Assembly: GCA_013152485.1 (NCBI GenBank)
Contig: JAADGG010000001.1
Location: forward strand, 1 to 38,788
Direction: 5' to 3'
DNA length: 38,788 bases
From: Nitrospirota bacterium
GTDB lineage: Bacteria; Nitrospirota; Thermodesulfovibrionia; Thermodesulfovibrionales; JdFR-85
In this document: positions 27,802 through 36,807 of the stretch, in pieces
Layout: every line of letters begins with the position of its first letter
Position numbering within the stretch: the stretch's first letter is position 1
The notes under the pieces: model-generated
Seen by the model: only the letters and a program-made list of their open reading frames with translations
Told to the model about the DNA's origin: nothing
Databases searched by the model: none
Program-made: the position numbers and the translations under genes

Positions 27802-29558
27802 AAAGACTCCTGAAACTATCGTCATCGGTGCTTTCATACCTGAGGCCGGGAAAGCACTCATCCCTCATAGCCATGGCCATACTGGTAGGGGTCCTGAGCG
27901 GAGGGGCGAACATGCTCTTCCGCTCGACCCTCGAGTGGACCAAGACCCTGATATTCCATGGCGGGGCTGAACTGCTCGGCATCCACAAGGGAGGAATATA
28001 CAGGATCCTGATGCCGCTGCTGCCTGTAGCGGGGGCGCTGCTGCTCATCCCCCTGTCTTACAAGTTTCCCGGCATGGTCAACGGCTACGGATTCCCGTCC
28101 TTTCTCGAGAAAGTGAACATCAAGGACGGGGTCATAAAGCTCAAGACGATCCTGCTTAAGATCATCGCACCCGCACTCACGATAGGGTCCGGAGGTTCGG
28201 CCGGGGTGGAAGGTCCCATAGCACAGATAGGCGGCGGACTGGGTTCCCTGACGGGTCAGTTCTTCAAGGTCTCGGGCAACCGCATGAAACTCCTGATAGC
28301 AGCAGGAGCAGCCGGTGGAATAGCCGCAACATTCAACGCCCCCATTGCAGGAGTCATGTTCGCCACTGAGATCGTTCTGCTCGGCAACTTCGAGCTCACG
28401 TCTTTCGGCGTGATCGTCATCTCGTCAGGAATAGCAACGGTCATATCCAGGATATACTACGGCTCGAATCCCGCCTTCATCGTTCCCCAGTATGAACTTG
28501 AAGGCTTGCTGGAGACCCCGCTCTATCTCGTCATGGGGCTGTTCATAGGACCAGTGGCCGTGCTGTATACAAGGTTCTTCTACAAGGTTAAGGACAAGTT
28601 CGAGGGGATGAACACGAGTCCGTACCTGAAGCCCGTGATAGGCGCTTTCATGGTGGGGACGATAGGCATAGTGCTTCCGCAGATAATGGGTGACGGATAC
28701 GAATACATAGAGGAGGCGATCAAGGGAAACCTGACCTTCTCGATCATGTTCCTGCTCATCTTCCTGAAAATACTGGCCACATCCATCACACTCGGCTCCG
28801 GCGGCGCAGGAGGAGTGTTCGCGCCAGCCCTCTTCATCGGGGCCATGATCGGCGGTGCTTTCGGTACGGCGGTCAACCACTTCTTTCCCGCTTACACGTC
28901 GTCGCCGGGCGCCTACGCCATGGTAGGCATCGGTTCGTTTCTCGCCGCCGTCACTCACGCCCCCCTGACCGGGATGTTCCTTCTGTTCGAGATGACCGGA
29001 AACTACAAGATCATCATCCCCACCATGTTCGCCACAACCATCGGGACATTCGTCGCTCACCGTCTGTTCAGGGAGTCGATCGACACATACGAGCTCGCAA
29101 AACGGGGCATCAACATTCATGCAGGCAGGGAGGCCACGCTTCTGAGCTCCATAAAGGTCAAGGACGTGATGAGACGTGATTTCACACCGGTCAGAGACAA
29201 GGTGAACCTGAAAGAATTCCTCAAGCTCGTAATAAACGGAGGCGGCGGGTTCTACTATCCCGTCGTGGACGCGAAGGGTGACATGCTGGGCATAATCTCC
29301 CTTCAGGACATGAGAAAGGTCTTGTTCGAGGACTACATCAAAGAGATCGTCACCGTCGGGGAACTCGCAACCGAAGAGGTGCTCGTCCTCACACCCGACG
29401 ACAACCTCACCACCGCCATGAAGCATTTCGCCCTAATGGACATAGAGGAGATACCGGTGGTCGATCCCGACAACCGGAAAAAGGTCGTCGGCATGCTCAG
29501 GAGAGGAGACGTCATCGCCATCTACAACAGGGAGATCCTGAGAAAACATTCCGCGTGA
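27798..29558 (+). CDS. ClC-type anion channel/transporter with C-terminal CBS domains (GTG start overlapping the rdgB stop)
   Basis: GSGGSAGVEGPIAQIGGGLGS, GGIAATFNAPIAGVMFATEIVL, GSGGAGGVFAPALFIGAMIGG; two CBS-like repeats in the last ~130 aa. Confidence 0.93.
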   Translation: MKRLLKLSSSVLSYLRPGKHSSLIAMAILVGVLSGGANMLFRSTLEWTKTLIFHGGAELLGIHKGGIYRILMPLLPVAGALLLIPLSYKFPGMVNGYGFPSFLEKVNIKDGVIKLKTILLKIIAPALTIGSGGSAGVEGPIAQIGGGLGSLTGQFFKVSGNRMKLLIAAGAAGGIAATFNAPIAGVMFATEIVLLGNFELTSFGVIVISSGIATVISRIYYGSNPAFIVPQYELEGLLETPLYLVMGLFIGPVAVLYTRFFYKVKDKFEGMNTSPYLKPVIGAFMVGTIGIVLPQIMGDGYEYIEEAIKGNLTFSIMFLLIFLKILATSITLGSGGAGGVFAPALFIGAMIGGAFGTAVNHFFPAYTSSPGAYAMVGIGSFLAAVTHAPLTGMFLLFEMTGNYKIIIPTMFATTIGTFVAHRLFRESIDTYELAKRGINIHAGREATLLSSIKVKDVMRRDFTPVRDKVNLKEFLKLVINGGGGFYYPVVDAKGDMLGIISLQDMRKVLFEDYIKEIVTVGELATEEVLVLTPDDNLTTAMKHFALMDIEEIPVVDPDNRKKVVGMLRRGDVIAIYNREILRKHSA

Positions 29559-29719
29559 AACACCCCCGGACGGACTGATGTCCAGGCCACAGCCCTGCAG
29601 AGGGAACACGGCCGTCTGCCGGATTACGGCTGTACCGGTCCCAGAACCGCACCGGACCGAGCCCCGTCCCGCACCCTTTTTTCGGGCAATGCGGCCTGCT
29701 GTAAAAACCCCTGGATATA

Positions 29720-29728
29720 TGCTAAAAT
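29720..29728 (+). promoter_or_regulatory. Extended -10 promoter candidate TGCTAAAAT upstream of ftsH
   Basis: TGnTAAAAT about 115 bp upstream of the ftsH start, in an intergenic region. Confidence 0.4.
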
Positions 29729-29841
29729 TGTAGTGACACTTTACGACCCCGAGGTCAGCTGCTCTTGAACTCTCCGGCCTTGGGCCTTGTCACCGAATCA
29801 CGGACGGGTCTTGCCTGTCTTAAAAACAACGGAGGTTTGGT

Positions 29842-31650
29842 TTGAATATTTATAGAAGCATCTTCATATGGCTGCTTATAGGTGCGCTCATGATCCTGCT
29901 GTTCGACCTTGTCAGCACACCGAGAAAGGCTTACAAGGAGATAACCTTCTCAGAGTTCATATCCAGTGTGGACTCGGGACAGGTCGACGAGATATCCATA
30001 AAAGAGAACGAGGTGACCGGGACTCTGAAAGACGGCTCGAAGTTCAAGACCTATGTCGAGAAATACCCTGATTTCATAAATGAACTCAGAGAGAAGAACG
30101 TAAACATCGTCGTCAAGCCGCCGGCCCAGAATCCCTGGTACGTTACCTTCTTCTTCTCATGGGGACCCATAATATTCCTTGCCCTCATCTGGATATTCTT
30201 CATGCGGCAGATGCAGATGGGCGGCAACAAGGCCCTGTCGTTCGGGAAGGCCAAGGTCAAGCTCGTCTCCGACAAATCGGGCAAGGTGACGTTCCAGGAC
30301 ATTGCCGGGGTTGAAGAGGCAAAGACGGAAGTACAGGAGATCATCGAGTATCTCAGAGATCCACAGAAAGTCACGCGCCTCGGCGGCAAGATTCCAAAAG
30401 GCGTGCTCCTCGTGGGTCCGCCTGGTACGGGCAAGACGCTCCTGGCAAAGGCCATAGCAGGAGAGGCGGATGTGCCCTTCTTCTCGATCTCGGGCTCCGA
30501 GTTCGTCGAGATGTTCGTGGGCGTCGGTGCCTCAAGGGTGAGGGATCTCTTTGAGCAGGCAAAGAAGAATGCACCCTGCATCATTTTCATAGACGAGATA
30601 GACGCCGTCGGACGCCACAGGGGCGCAGGACTGGGCGGCGGCCACGACGAGCGCGAGCAGACGCTCAACCAGCTGCTCGTGGAGATGGACGGGTTCGAGG
30701 GTAAGGAAGGGATCATCGTCGTAGCCGCAACGAACAGGCCCGATGTGCTCGACCCCGCACTGATGCGGCCCGGCAGGTTCGACCGCCAGGTCGTGGTATC
30801 CACACCGGATGTGAAGGGCAGGCTCGACATACTCAAGGTACACGTAAAGAAGATACCGCTGGCAGACAATGTCGACCTCGAAGTGATCGCGAGGTCGACA
30901 CCGGGGTTTTCGGGAGCTGATCTTGCAAACCTCGTGAACGAGGCCGCCTTGCTGGCCGCCAGGAGGTCCAAGGATACGGTCGAGATGGATGACTTCGACG
31001 AGGCAAAGGACAAGGTCCTGATGGGGGTCGAACGCAGGAGCATGATCATAAGCGACGAAGAGAAGAAAAACACCGCCTATCACGAAGCAGGACACACGCT
31101 CGTCGCAAAACTGATACCGGGAACAGACCCCATCCACAAGGTGAGCATAATCCCGCGGGGCAGGGCCCTCGGGATAACTCAGCAGTTACCCCTCGACGAC
31201 AGGTATACATACTCGAGGGAGTATCTGTTGAAGACCCTCAGGGTCCTGCTCGGGGGCAGGGCCGCGGAGGAGGTGGCGCTCAACCATCTGACCACCGGGG
31301 CGGGCAACGACCTCGAGAGGGCGACCGAGCTCGTCCGGAAGATGGTGTGCGAGTGGGGAATGAGCGAAAAGCTCGGGCCCCTCACCTTCGGTAAAAAGGA
31401 AGAGCATGTCTTCCTCGGGAGGGAGATATCCAAGAGCAAGGACTACAGCGAGAAGACCGCAGAAGAGATCGACGAAGAGATAAAGAGCATCGTAAGGGAT
31501 GCATACACGAGTGCCAAGGATCTCCTCACCGAAAACTCCGATATCCTCGAGGCCCTTGCAAAACTGCTCCTCGAGAAAGAGACCCTCGACTCCAAGGAGA
31601 TAGACGCGCTCATCGAAGACGTAAGAAGCAAGAGGACCGTAGAGACTTGA
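29842..31650 (+). CDS. ftsH: ATP-dependent zinc metalloprotease FtsH (TTG start, GGAGG RBS)
   Basis: Walker A GPPGTGKT, Walker [39 protein letters not shown], zinc site HEAGH. Confidence 0.98.
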   Translation: MNIYRSIFIWLLIGALMILLFDLVSTPRKAYKEITFSEFISSVDSGQVDEISIKENEVTGTLKDGSKFKTYVEKYPDFINELREKNVNIVVKPPAQNPWYVTFFFSWGPIIFLALIWIFFMRQMQMGGNKALSFGKAKVKLVSDKSGKVTFQDIAGVEEAKTEVQEIIEYLRDPQKVTRLGGKIPKGVLLVGPPGTGKTLLAKAIAGEADVPFFSISGSEFVEMFVGVGASRVRDLFEQAKKNAPCIIFIDEIDAVGRHRGAGLGGGHDEREQTLNQLLVEMDGFEGKEGIIVVAATNRPDVLDPALMRPGRFDRQVVVSTPDVKGRLDILKVHVKKIPLADNVDLEVIARSTPGFSGADLANLVNEAALLAARRSKDTVEMDDFDEAKDKVLMGVERRSMIISDEEKKNTAYHEAGHTLVAKLIPGTDPIHKVSIIPRGRALGITQQLPLDDRYTYSREYLLKTLRVLLGGRAAEEVALNHLTTGAGNDLERATELVRKMVCEWGMSEKLGPLTFGKKEEHVFLGREISKSKDYSEKTAEEIDEEIKSIVRDAYTSAKDLLTENSDILEALAKLLLEKETLDSKEIDALIEDVRSKRTVET

Positions 31651-32489
31651 GGCTGACCTTCCGCAACTTCTCCCTCGATTTCTCCAGGAAGACTCACGTG
31701 ATGGGGATACTGAACGTCACCCCTGATTCCTTCTCGGACGGAGGCCTCTTCCTCAGCAGGGACAGCGCCATAGAGAGGGCCCTCCGCATGGAGGACGAGG
31801 GGGCCGATATAATCGATGTAGGTGGTGAGTCCACAAGACCGGGATCCGAACCCGTCCCCCTCGAGGATGAACTGAAGAGGACCATCCCCGTGATCGAGGC
31901 CCTGGCGGGAAGGCTGAGCATACCCATATCCATAGATACTTACAAGTCTGAAGTGGCGACAAGGGCGGTGGAGGCCGGGGCATCCATGGTGAACGACATC
32001 AGCGGCCTGAGATTCGACCCTGAAATGGCCCCTCTGCTGTCACGATACGACGTCGCGCTCATACTCATGCACATAAGAGGTACACCGCGGAACATGCAGG
32101 ACAATCCAGTGTATTCAGACCTCATGACGGAGATTTCGGACTACCTGAGAGAGGGGATCAGGCTGGCGGCGGAAAGCGGCATCGCAGAAGAGAGGATCGT
32201 GATAGACCCGGGAATAGGCTTCGGCAAGACCGCAGAGCACAACCTCAGGATAATAAACAACCTCGACGCTCTCTCCGCACTGGGCCGTCCGGTTCTCGTC
32301 GGGGTATCGAGAAAATCGTTCATCGGCAGGGTCCTGAACAACGCCCCTGTCTCGGAGCGTCTCGAAGGAACCGCGGCCGCGGTGGCGGTATCCGTCATGA
32401 AGGGGGCGAACATCGTCAGGGTTCACGATGTCAAGGAGATGGTGCGCGTGGTGAAAATCGTCGACGCCGTAAGAAGAGAGCGGATTTGA
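31647..32489 (+). CDS. folP: Dihydropteroate synthase (TTG start overlapping the ftsH stop)
   Basis: [65 protein letters not shown]. Confidence 0.97.
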   Translation: MRLTFRNFSLDFSRKTHVMGILNVTPDSFSDGGLFLSRDSAIERALRMEDEGADIIDVGGESTRPGSEPVPLEDELKRTIPVIEALAGRLSIPISIDTYKSEVATRAVEAGASMVNDISGLRFDPEMAPLLSRYDVALILMHIRGTPRNMQDNPVYSDLMTEISDYLREGIRLAAESGIAEERIVIDPGIGFGKTAEHNLRIINNLDALSALGRPVLVGVSRKSFIGRVLNNAPVSERLEGTAAAVAVSVMKGANIVRVHDVKEMVRVVKIVDAVRRERI

Positions 32490-32615
32490 CAATCAGGCAT
32501 CTCTTGAATTAAATTTAATCACCGTGATTTTTCGTACAACCCGGATCCCGGGACGACACCGTTGTTGCAGACGTCGGTCGAGTCTCTACAGTCGGTCCGG
32601 ACACAAGGAGACCTC

Positions 32616-34691
32616 ATGCTGCTGGCCGTTGAATGGTTGAAGGAGTTCATCGACATCAGGGAAGAGATCCGAGAGATCTCGGACATGCTCACGATGATAG
32701 GGCTTGAAGTCGAGGGAGAAGAGACCTCGCAAGGTGACGCCGTTTTTGAAGTCAACATAACGCCCAACAGGCCCGACTGTCTCAGCGTCATCGGCATTGC
32801 CAGGGAGATAAGGGCTGCAACGGGAAGGACGTTGAAGTTTCCGGAGCATCATGTGGAGGATGAGTTCGAAGGGGATCTCGGTGTCGAGATCCGTTCCCCG
32901 CTCTGCAGCCGTTACACGGGACGGATGATCAGGGGGGTCAGGGTCGGCGAGTCCCCGGAGTGGATGAAGAAGAGGCTGGAGCTTTCAGGCATACGCCCCG
33001 TCAACAACATCGTAGATGTCACAAACTATGTCCTGCTGGAGCTGGGACATCCCCTGCACGCCTTTGATCTCGACAAGCTCGCAGGTAAGGTCATCAGGGT
33101 CGATACCGCCGGGCGACCGCTCACCTTCAGGACGCTTGACGGCACCGAGAGGACCGTTCCCGCAGAGGGCCTCCTGATATGGGACTCTGAAAGGCCGGTT
33201 GCAGTGGCAGGCATCATGGGCGGGCTCGACACGGAGGTCACCGAGGAGACGGTGAACGTATTCCTCGAAAGCGCATACTTCAGGCCCGAATCCATCAGGC
33301 GGACCTCGAGAGCACTCGGACTGCGCACGGAGTCTTCCTACAGGTTTGAGCGAGGCACTGACGTGGAAGGACTATCCGTGGCCCTCGACAGGGCCGCATA
33401 CCTCATAAAGAAACTCTCTGAAGGCTCATCCGTGTCGAAGAAGATAGACGTTTATCCATCGAGGCTGCAGAGGACGGATATACGGCTCAGATACAACAGG
33501 ATAACCCGCGTCCTGGGAACGGAGATTCCCGAAGAGAAAGCCGTGGAGATCCTGGAGCTGCTCGGTTTCTCCGTAACCTCAAGAGACGCCGGCAGCGTCT
33601 CTCTCACCGTTCCGTCGTACAGGGTCGACATCCAGAACGAAACAGACCTCATAGAAGAAGTCGGGAGGCATTACGGCTATGAAAGGATACCGGAAAGGGT
33701 GCCGGCAGCACCGGTCGCCCCGGTTTCTGCGGAGCAGGTATCGGCACGGTCGAAACGGAAAGGCGGGTTTGACGACGTAAAGAAGATCCTGAGGGCGTGC
33801 GGCTTCAACGAGGCGGTAAACTTCAGCTTCATGAACCCCCGCCTTCTCGACACCCTGAACATAGCTGCAGGAGATGAAAGACGAAAGACCGTTCACCTCT
33901 TAAATCCCCTGAGGAAAGAGACGTCCGCTCTGAGAACGCTTCTCCTCCCTTCACTCATTGAAAACCTCGTTCACAATCTGAACCAGGGCATCCGGGACAT
34001 AAAGCTCTTCGAGGTCTCGAGGGTCTTCACGGACAGGGGAGAGAAGCAGCCGAACGAGAAGCCCCTGGTGGGCGGGATCCACCTGTACCAGCACGGACAG
34101 AGACTCTGGGAGGACAGGGTGGAGATATACTACATCCTCAAGGGCGTAATAGAGAAGATACTGCTGTCAAGCATGGCAAGCCCTTATTCGTTCAAACCCA
34201 CGAAGGAGCCGTTCCTGCATCCAGGCAAGTCAGCCGACGTTCATGCAGGAGAGATGCGAATCGGATATGTGGGCTGTCTCTCGCCTGACGTGAGAAAAGC
34301 ACTCGATCTCGAGCACGTAAGGGCGGAAATAGGAGTCTTCGAGCTCGACCTCCAGGGTCTCACCGTATCCGGAGGCGTCAGACCGGCGTACAGCCCCCTG
34401 CCCCGCTTTCCGTACGTGCAGCGTGATGTATCGCTCCTTGTCGACGTCGACATGCCCGCGGAAGAGATACTCTCGCTTATCAGGTCATTTCCTTCAGGGC
34501 TGATCGAGGACACGTGGATTTTCGACCTCTACGAGGGCAAGGGGATCCCCGAAGGCAAAAGGTCGCTGGGATTCACCATAAGGTACAGGGCGGCGGACAG
34601 AACCCTGACCGACGAAGAAGTGGACAGGCTGCATCAGGACATGATCGCTTATCTGGTGAAGAAGACCGGCGGACAGCCGAGAAGCCTGTAG
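32616..34691 (+). CDS. pheT: Phenylalanyl-tRNA synthetase beta subunit, lacking the N-terminal tRNA-binding (EMAP II-like) insertion
   Basis: LAVEWLKEFIDI..LTMIGLEVEGEE runs directly into VFEVNITPNRPDCLSVIGIAREI; B3/4, B5, core and C-terminal FDX-ACB region (YSPLPRFPYVQRDVSLLVD) present. AAGGAG RBS upstream of ATG at 32616. Confidence 0.94.
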   Translation: MLLAVEWLKEFIDIREEIREISDMLTMIGLEVEGEETSQGDAVFEVNITPNRPDCLSVIGIAREIRAATGRTLKFPEHHVEDEFEGDLGVEIRSPLCSRYTGRMIRGVRVGESPEWMKKRLELSGIRPVNNIVDVTNYVLLELGHPLHAFDLDKLAGKVIRVDTAGRPLTFRTLDGTERTVPAEGLLIWDSERPVAVAGIMGGLDTEVTEETVNVFLESAYFRPESIRRTSRALGLRTESSYRFERGTDVEGLSVALDRAAYLIKKLSEGSSVSKKIDVYPSRLQRTDIRLRYNRITRVLGTEIPEEKAVEILELLGFSVTSRDAGSVSLTVPSYRVDIQNETDLIEEVGRHYGYERIPERVPAAPVAPVSAEQVSARSKRKGGFDDVKKILRACGFNEAVNFSFMNPRLLDTLNIAAGDERRKTVHLLNPLRKETSALRTLLLPSLIENLVHNLNQGIRDIKLFEVSRVFTDRGEKQPNEKPLVGGIHLYQHGQRLWEDRVEIYYILKGVIEKILLSSMASPYSFKPTKEPFLHPGKSADVHAGEMRIGYVGCLSPDVRKALDLEHVRAEIGVFELDLQGLTVSGGVRPAYSPLPRFPYVQRDVSLLVDVDMPAEEILSLIRSFPSGLIEDTWIFDLYEGKGIPEGKRSLGFTIRYRAADRTLTDEEVDRLHQDMIAYLVKKTGGQPRSL

Positions 34692-34753
34692 CGTGGTCCC
34701 GGAGAGAGACACCTTCTCCCGGCGCATCAGTCTCCGGAACCGGTCTCGTGTTC

Positions 34754-34963
34754 CTAACGCACACCCTTTACCTTGTAGCCTGCATCCTGTACCGCCTTCT
34801 CTATAGTGTTGCCATCGGTCTTTGAGTCATCGAAAACAACCCTCGCAGAACCCGTTGTCACGTCTGAAGAACTTACACCGTCAATCCCGTCTATCGCCTT
34901 CTTCACCCTCATTACACAGTGTTGACAAGTCATGCCTTCAATCTCAAGCGTTATCTCGGCCAT
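34754..34963 (-). CDS. Heavy-metal-associated (HMA) domain protein, CopZ-like copper chaperone
   Basis: 69 aa with GMTCQHCVMRVKKAIDGIDGV, the CxxC metal-binding loop of HMA proteins. Confidence 0.92.
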   Translation of the reverse strand: MAEITLEIEGMTCQHCVMRVKKAIDGIDGVSSSDVTTGSARVVFDDSKTDGNTIEKAVQDAGYKVKGVR

Positions 34964-35046
34964 GCCTAAACCTCCTTATGGTTATGTCGTTGTCCGGGAA
35001 CCTGACCACGAGACGGAAAATGTGGATACTATTATATAAAAAGCCG

Positions 35047-36504
35047 TCATTTTTTTTCTTTCCTCTCGATCTCGTCGAGAAATTCCCTCAAAAGCCTCGC
35101 CCGGGACCTGTCCATGTTCACAAACTTGAAACCGTACAAATAGCCGTCATCCTCCCTCGAAAGCCATGCAACCGCGGCGGTTGCGGAAAAGTCCACCGTC
35201 TTCTGCCCGACCTGCAGCGAGATCACCACATCGGCCTTCTCCTTCAGCAGCAGGAACTCCTTCAGCCTGGCTGCGAAGCCGCAGGTGCCTATATTGATCA
35301 CCTCGCCCGAAAAGGTCTGCTCGCCGTCGATCCTCGAGCAGGTGAACGGCAGGTTCACACTGTAACGGTTCGTCCTCTTCAGGGACTTCAGGGCCTCCTT
35401 GAGCCTGATCATCACTATCACGATCTTCCACATCTTTCCGCCCACCCTCCTCCTCTTCCGTATGAACCTCAACCGTAAAATCAGGAGCCTTCTGATGAAG
35501 AACGAGAGAGTGAAGTACAGTATGAAATACGCAGTGAATATAAGGAACAGGCGGTAATCGGGTATCTCCAGGGTTACCCCTATGATCCCGATGGCGGCGA
35601 ACATGGAAGACACCATCAGAATGATCCTGACGGTCGTCCTCTTTCTGTACCCGTACTTCATGGTGATATGATGCAGGTGGTACTTGTCGGCCTTGAACGG
35701 GCTCCTGCCCCTCAACATCCTCTTGATCATGACGGTTATGGTATCAACTATTGGAACGGAGAGGACCAGGAGCGGAACCACCGGCGGAACCACGCCGTTA
35801 TCCTTCTGACTTATCGAGATGGAGAGGAAGACGAGCGAGAATCCGAGGGAGAGGCTGCCTGCATCTCCCATGAACAGTTTGGACGGAGGCCAGTTGTACT
35901 TGAGAAAACCGAGCACGACCCCTGCAAGTGCAACGCTCAACAGAACGAGCTCGGTCTGCCTGTTGATGTATGCAAGCACTGCGAATGCAACGAACGCAAT
36001 CAGCGAGATTCCGCCTGCAAGACCATCGAGACCGTCGATCATATTGATTGCATTGATGACTCCCACCGTAAAGAAGACCGTCAACGGAACGGCCAGGCTG
36101 CGACTGAGCTCTATCGGGCCGAACGCAAAGATGTCCCCGAAAGTCGTGACTATGGTGTCGCTGAAATATATCATGAAGATCGATGCGACAATCTGAGCAA
36201 CGAACTTCCACCGGTGATTCAGCTCCCTGAAATCATCGAGGAAACCGATAATGGCGAGCATGGCGATCCCTGCATAGAACCCCCTGAGGTTTGAAAAGGG
36301 CACGAACAGAAGACATGTTACGGAAAGGGCCATCATCATTCCCAAGCCGCCTACCAGAGGCCGCGGGTTGCTGTGCATCTTCCTCTGTCCGGGAAAGTCG
36401 AGCAACCCTATCTTCAGGGCGATGTTGGAAAGCCGGGGCAGAATGAGAACGGTTATTAGCAGCGAGGTGGAAAAAACAAGGAGTAACTTCAGTGTATATG
36501 CCAT
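35047..36504 (-). CDS. WecA/TagO/MraY-family polyprenyl-phosphate HexNAc-1-P transferase fused to a C-terminal PilZ-like domain (ORF extends to 36576)
   Basis: FLDDFRELNHRWKF, NAINMIDGLDGLAGGISL, GDAGSLSLGF, KADKYHLHH and multiple TM segments; C-terminal ~115 aa RYSVNLPFTC...GEVINIGTCGFAARL...DGYLYGFKFVNMDRSRARLLREFLDEIE resembles PilZ. Confidence 0.87.
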   Translation of the reverse strand: MAYTLKLLLVFSTSLLITVLILPRLSNIALKIGLLDFPGQRKMHSNPRPLVGGLGMMMALSVTCLLFVPFSNLRGFYAGIAMLAIIGFLDDFRELNHRWKFVAQIVASIFMIYFSDTIVTTFGDIFAFGPIELSRSLAVPLTVFFTVGVINAINMIDGLDGLAGGISLIAFVAFAVLAYINRQTELVLLSVALAGVVLGFLKYNWPPSKLFMGDAGSLSLGFSLVFLSISISQKDNGVVPPVVPLLVLSVPIVDTITVMIKRMLRGRSPFKADKYHLHHITMKYGYRKRTTVRIILMVSSMFAAIGIIGVTLEIPDYRLFLIFTAYFILYFTLSFFIRRLLILRLRFIRKRRRVGGKMWKIVIVMIRLKEALKSLKRTNRYSVNLPFTCSRIDGEQTFSGEVINIGTCGFAARLKEFLLLKEKADVVISLQVGQKTVDFSATAAVAWLSREDDGYLYGFKFVNMDRSRARLLREFLDEIERKEKK

Positions 36505-36807
36505 TACAGGGTTAATGGTCGTTCTTCTCCTAACGGGTTTACTCTCTGTCGACAAGAGCCTGCATACCGCAGGCAAGCAGGACCGCCGTGCTGCGAAACA
36601 TCAAGGCCCGGCTGTGTCGACATGAAGAATCACCAAGGTCTTTCTGCTGGTGCAACGAAAACGAATTCCCTCTTGATGCGCGATGTCAGCCTGCCTTACG
36701 GTTTCGAGATCATCAACGTATCAATATCTCTTATAATAACAGAACTTCACCTTATAATGGTAGGTTGCTTACAGGAAGGCGGGAAGCGGGCATCTCATCA
36801 CGGTGGT

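Noticed and set aside
28425-29426. 333-aa minus-strand ORF opposite the ClC gene
   Set aside because: His/Glu-rich shadow translation, no domain, overlaps a clear ClC/CBS protein.
30051-31073. 340-aa minus-strand ORF opposite ftsH
   Set aside because: Ser/Pro-rich mirror of ftsH codon usage; not a real gene.
34695-34722. Imperfect hairpin after pheT
   Set aside because: Stem needs a bulge and has no U-tract; too weak to call a terminator.
36730-36758. Two TATAAT boxes on the plus strand (cttataata / cttataatg, 21 bp apart)
   Set aside because: No plus-strand gene follows; both flanking genes are on the minus strand, so this is probably just local AT-richness upstream of the glycosyltransferase gene.
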